From assembly GCA_964594075.1 (NCBI GenBank), contig CAZQKW010000082.1:1-9406 (forward strand): a DNA stretch of 9,406 nt, given 5' to 3'. Numbering within the stretch: the stretch's first letter is position 1; each line of letters begins with the position of its first letter. The notes beneath the pieces are model-generated. The model searched no databases. It had not been told where the DNA came from and saw only the letters and a program-made list of their open reading frames with translations. The position numbers were made by a program, and so were the translations under genes. This DNA is from CAZQKW01 sp964594075 (GTDB lineage: Bacteria > Desulfobacterota > WTBG01 > CAIYCZ01). This document shows positions 6,846 through 9,406 of this stretch, one piece after another.

Positions 6846-8134
6846 TAAAAGTTGTCTCCTTTCACCTGGCCGCGGTTCTCCTCTTTGATATTCACTCGCA
6901 CCTTGCCGGTTAAGAGATCGTGCATCAGACCTTTTTTGAGGAGGCGGAGCTTTCCAGCTTCCTCTTGATTTTTTTCTAATAACGAATCTACGGATGCAAG
7001 GTTTTCAACAATTCGTTCTGACTCCTCCTCATTTGGTGGGTAACCTATAAGAATCTTATCAAAAGTTGCTCTTGTTATGGTGTCGAAAACACTGCCAAAT
7101 GTAGCTTGCTTGAACTTACCCATAAATTCATTTAAAAAATAGTAAAGATAATTTTCTGAGCACTCTCTTCTCTTCGATATCAGTCCATAGCAAGATTGAT
7201 TGAATGCCATCTCACGGCCTAATTGAGCAATTACACCAACTGTTCCCCTTGCAGATATTATCAGTGCCCCTTTAGGCAACAATGACGTCGCTGACTCCAT
7301 CAAGCCTTTTTCTGTAATAGTTTTCGTAGCTTCATAGACAAAACGTTTTCCAGTATTAAAATCTTCAACGGTGAGCCACGGAATATCTCCGTTCCAGTAT
7401 TTGCTTATGTTAGTGGTTGGAGTTCCACCATTGATGATTTTGCAAATTTTAGAAATAGGATCAATCTCCCACTCCTTCGGGATGGGGCCGAGGGGGGAGG
7501 GTTTGAATTGTTCGGGATGGGCGACAGGGTCGCGGAGCTGGCCGTTTTCATCCAGGCCGCGGGTGAGGAGGTCGTGGAGCAGGCCCTGCTTGATGGCCTT
7601 GAGCTTGGCGATAAGCTGCTCAGTCTTCAATATCGCCTCGTCAAGGGTGTCAAGGATACGGGCGATTTTATTCTGTATGGTGATAGCCGGACAAAGGATA
7701 AAGATATCTTGAATATCTCTTTCATTAACAGCTGGGTAGTTTGACCCAGTTTCTTTTTTGCGAAGCTGCGCAGGGATGTCTGGGCCAAATAGGCTGTGAA
7801 AAAGATACCGGGGACTAATGTCCGAGCCACACCGAACAACCGCAAAGCCAGTGGACGCTACAAGGTTACCATAGTCAGATCTGCCAATGAAGCAATGTGC
7901 TTGTAAGCCTGGACGAACAGTACAAATAAGAACATCATTTTGCCGTATAATCCGGCGAGCCCTACTCGGTGCATCACAAAACTGATAGCTCCGGACACTC
8001 GACCAATCAATAACTCCTTGGTTTACTGAGGAAATATCGATGTATTTGAAAAAATAATCCGATGCCGTGTCAATACCAAGGGTTTCTGGGTTAATCTGGG
8101 CAATATCCCCAAGTCGGCATTTAGGTTCGGACAT
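6845..8134 (-). CDS. hsdS: Type I restriction-modification specificity subunit HsdS
   Basis: HsdS recognises the bipartite DNA target and holds two HsdM and two HsdR subunits. The 429 residues show the standard layout: target-recognition domain 1 (about 1-150), a central conserved helical spacer (about 155-220), target-recognition domain 2 (about 222-370), and a distal conserved helix (about 374-412). The two conserved helices are internal repeats: LLHDLLTRGL near 185-194 and LMHDLLTGKV near 403-412. The segment SPLGPIPKEWE (213-223) is the usual entry to the second domain. The ATG at 8132-8134 is supported by GGAGAG seven bases upstream, and it overlaps the end of hsdM by 14 bases. The stop overlaps the next start by one base (TAATG). 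Both recognition domains are visibly more A+T rich than the spacer between them. The DNA target cannot be predicted from the sequence. The gene looks intact. Confidence 0.95.
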   Translation of the reverse strand: MSEPKCRLGDIAQINPETLGIDTASDYFFKYIDISSVNQGVIDWSSVRSYQFCDAPSRARRIIRQNDVLICTVRPGLQAHCFIGRSDYGNLVASTGFAVVRCGSDISPRYLFHSLFGPDIPAQLRKKETGSNYPAVNERDIQDIFILCPAITIQNKIARILDTLDEAILKTEQLIAKLKAIKQGLLHDLLTRGLDENGQLRDPVAHPEQFKPSPLGPIPKEWEIDPISKICKIINGGTPTTNISKYWNGDIPWLTVEDFNTGKRFVYEATKTITEKGLMESATSLLPKGALIISARGTVGVIAQLGREMAFNQSCYGLISKRRECSENYLYYFLNEFMGKFKQATFGSVFDTITRATFDKILIGYPPNEEESERIVENLASVDSLLEKNQEEAGKLRLLKKGLMHDLLTGKVRVNIKEENRGQVKGDNF

Positions 8135-9406
8135 AACCTATCTCTCCGATTATCTTTTCAAGCTCCTCCGCCGCCCTTCTCCGGTCTATCTTTACTTGCT
8201 CCATCGTCACCCTGTACTTCTCCCACCAGTTCTCAAAGGCCACAACAACCTCCTGGCGGTGGGCTGCGATGTAAGATTGCAGGTGATTGGTGAGTCTGCC
8301 TTTGAGGATGTCGAGAACCAGAGCCATGCACTCCGCCTCGCTCATTCTTTCCCGCGCCTCGCGCAGCCGCTCGATGAAGCGCTGCTGGAGGATTTTGTAT
8401 TGCTTCTTAGCGGCTTTGAGCTTTTCAAGGACTTCGTTGTAAGGGGCAAGCTGCTCCTCGATCTGCCTGATCTCTTCTTCCACCGGCGCGACCCTCGCCA
8501 TCAGTTCTTTTAATTGCTTTTGAAGCGGCGCGGTGTCGGCGCCCGCCGCCTCAAAGTATTTGATCGAGCCTTTGGTTTTTCCGGCGCCGCTTAAGATTTT
8601 TATCTTTGCCCTGTCTTCCTTAATTTCGTTTTTGAGCTCCTTAATACGGTCTTTCAGTATTTCCGCAAAATTGGGGCGGCTGCCTTCTTCATCCTCTTCA
8701 TCGCCTTCGTAGTCGTCGCTTTCCTTTGCCTCAAAAGCCTCTTTTTCCTGTTCAAGATGGGTAATCTCCTTCCGGGCGTTTACGAGCTCTTCCAGATATT
8801 CAGGCACAAGCCGGACAACAAGGGGGTCTTCCTCCGGTTCGTAGTTGTTTTCCTTTTTGTCTTCCATAGCGTCTTCAATGGTATCAATCCAGCCGTCGAG
8901 GAGTCCGCCGAATCCCTGGGCAACCAGGGATTTCAAATCAAACTGAACCTCGCTCCACCAGGTGGCAAAAACACCGGAGACCTTGAAGCGGTCAAGAAGC
9001 CCTTCCGGTGTCAACGTCGCATCGAAAGCGGAAAGAAGCTCCGCCCGCGCCGTCATCACATTGGCAGTTTGGGGGAGGTTCTGGAGGATAAAGATGTGCT
9101 TATCCCACCACCTGTCAAAAATGGCAAGCATCCGGGACTCTTTGTCCTTGAGGCCGACGTCATTTTCAACACGGTTTTTGATGTCTGCCCGTTCGGCGAT
9201 GGCAGGGTCAAAATCGAAATAGTCATTGTCCCGCTCCATGAAAATAACGGAAGGAGAAACGCCGTGGGCATCAAATAGCTCCTTTTTGTCTGTCACCTCC
9301 TGCTTGGGAACGCCGCCGATCAGGTGCGCCCGCACATCGTGGGGCTCGGGAGGTGGGGCATTGTCGGCATAGCGGCGGATGTTGAGGTTCCAGTCATTGG
9401 CCTCGA
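8121..9406 (-). CDS. hsdM: Type I restriction-modification DNA methyltransferase subunit HsdM, C-terminal part (5' end outside window)
   Basis: HsdM transfers a methyl group from S-adenosylmethionine to adenine N6 in the site selected by HsdS. Only the last ~427 residues are visible. The frame stays open to the window edge, so the GTG at 9333-9335 is an internal valine codon and not a start. The first visible residues read NDWNLNIRRYAD, then GGVP, the family segment that follows the catalytic domain. The SAM-binding motif and the NPPF/NPPY catalytic motif would lie to the right of the window. The rest is helical and rich in charged residues. It has likely coiled coils (about 8595-8810 and 8330-8530) and a strongly acidic linker at 8679-8726 (DDYEGDEEDEEG). 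This is the long-form HsdM with an extended tail. The stop codon lies inside the start of hsdS (14-base overlap). Family assignment is firm; the active site cannot be assessed here. Confidence 0.93.
   Translation of the reverse strand, partial: EANDWNLNIRRYADNAPPPEPHDVRAHLIGGVPKQEVTDKKELFDAHGVSPSVIFMERDNDYFDFDPAIAERADIKNRVENDVGLKDKESRMLAIFDRWWDKHIFILQNLPQTANVMTARAELLSAFDATLTPEGLLDRFKVSGVFATWWSEVQFDLKSLVAQGFGGLLDGWIDTIEDAMEDKKENNYEPEEDPLVVRLVPEYLEELVNARKEITHLEQEKEAFEAKESDDYEGDEEDEEGSRPNFAEILKDRIKELKNEIKEDRAKIKILSGAGKTKGSIKYFEAAGADTAPLQKQLKELMARVAPVEEEIRQIEEQLAPYNEVLEKLKAAKKQYKILQQRFIERLREARERMSEAECMALVLDILKGRLTNHLQSYIAAHRQEVVVAFENWWEKYRVTMEQVKIDRRRAAEELEKIIGEIGYVRT

Noticed and set aside
8757..9278. 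173-codon plus-strand frame opposite hsdM
   Set aside because: It is antisense to hsdM, which has clear family features; no independent support.
9333..9335. GTG as start codon of hsdM
   Set aside because: The frame continues upstream to the window edge with typical HsdM residues (NDWNLNIRRY), so the gene is cut by the window and this is an internal codon.

Overview
The window carries most of a Type I restriction-modification operon on the minus strand (about 2075-9406), followed by about 2 kb with no convincing protein gene (1-2074). The organism is a bacterium of intermediate GC content. The style of the HsdR/HsdS proteins and the four-helix-bundle/zinc-ribbon accessory gene recall anaerobic Desulfobacterota or other environmental Gram-negatives, but no marker gene fixes the taxon.

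In transcription order (right to left) the operon holds: (1) hsdM, the DNA adenine methyltransferase subunit, cut by the right edge so that only its C-terminal ~427 residues are visible; (2) hsdS, the specificity subunit with two target-recognition domains; (3) an accessory protein made of an S23/Avd-type four-helix bundle and a C-terminal four-cysteine topoisomerase-type zinc ribbon, interrupted by two 9-bp tandem repeat tracts; (4) hsdR, the restriction and translocase subunit with PD-(D/E)xK nuclease and DEAH helicase motifs; (5) a DUF45/YgjP-type HExxH metallohydrolase. Every junction overlaps (14, 1, 4 and 4 bases), so the five genes form one translationally coupled unit. A probable intrinsic terminator follows the last stop codon.

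HsdM2-HsdS would methylate the site chosen by HsdS, and adding HsdR gives the enzyme that cleaves unmodified DNA. The two accessory genes lie inside the coupled unit rather than beside it, so they are probably made together with the restriction enzyme. Their roles cannot be read from the sequence.

The 1-2074 region holds hairpins, three convincing terminator-like structures pointing in both directions (435-478 +, 529-565 -, 671-700 +), a closed stem with two mutually exclusive inner pairings (978-1047), and a dense run of small hairpins (1514-1591). No ORF there looks protein-coding. It may hold small RNAs or remnants of a mobile element. A gapped match between 54-73 and the 3' end of hsdR is a further oddity.
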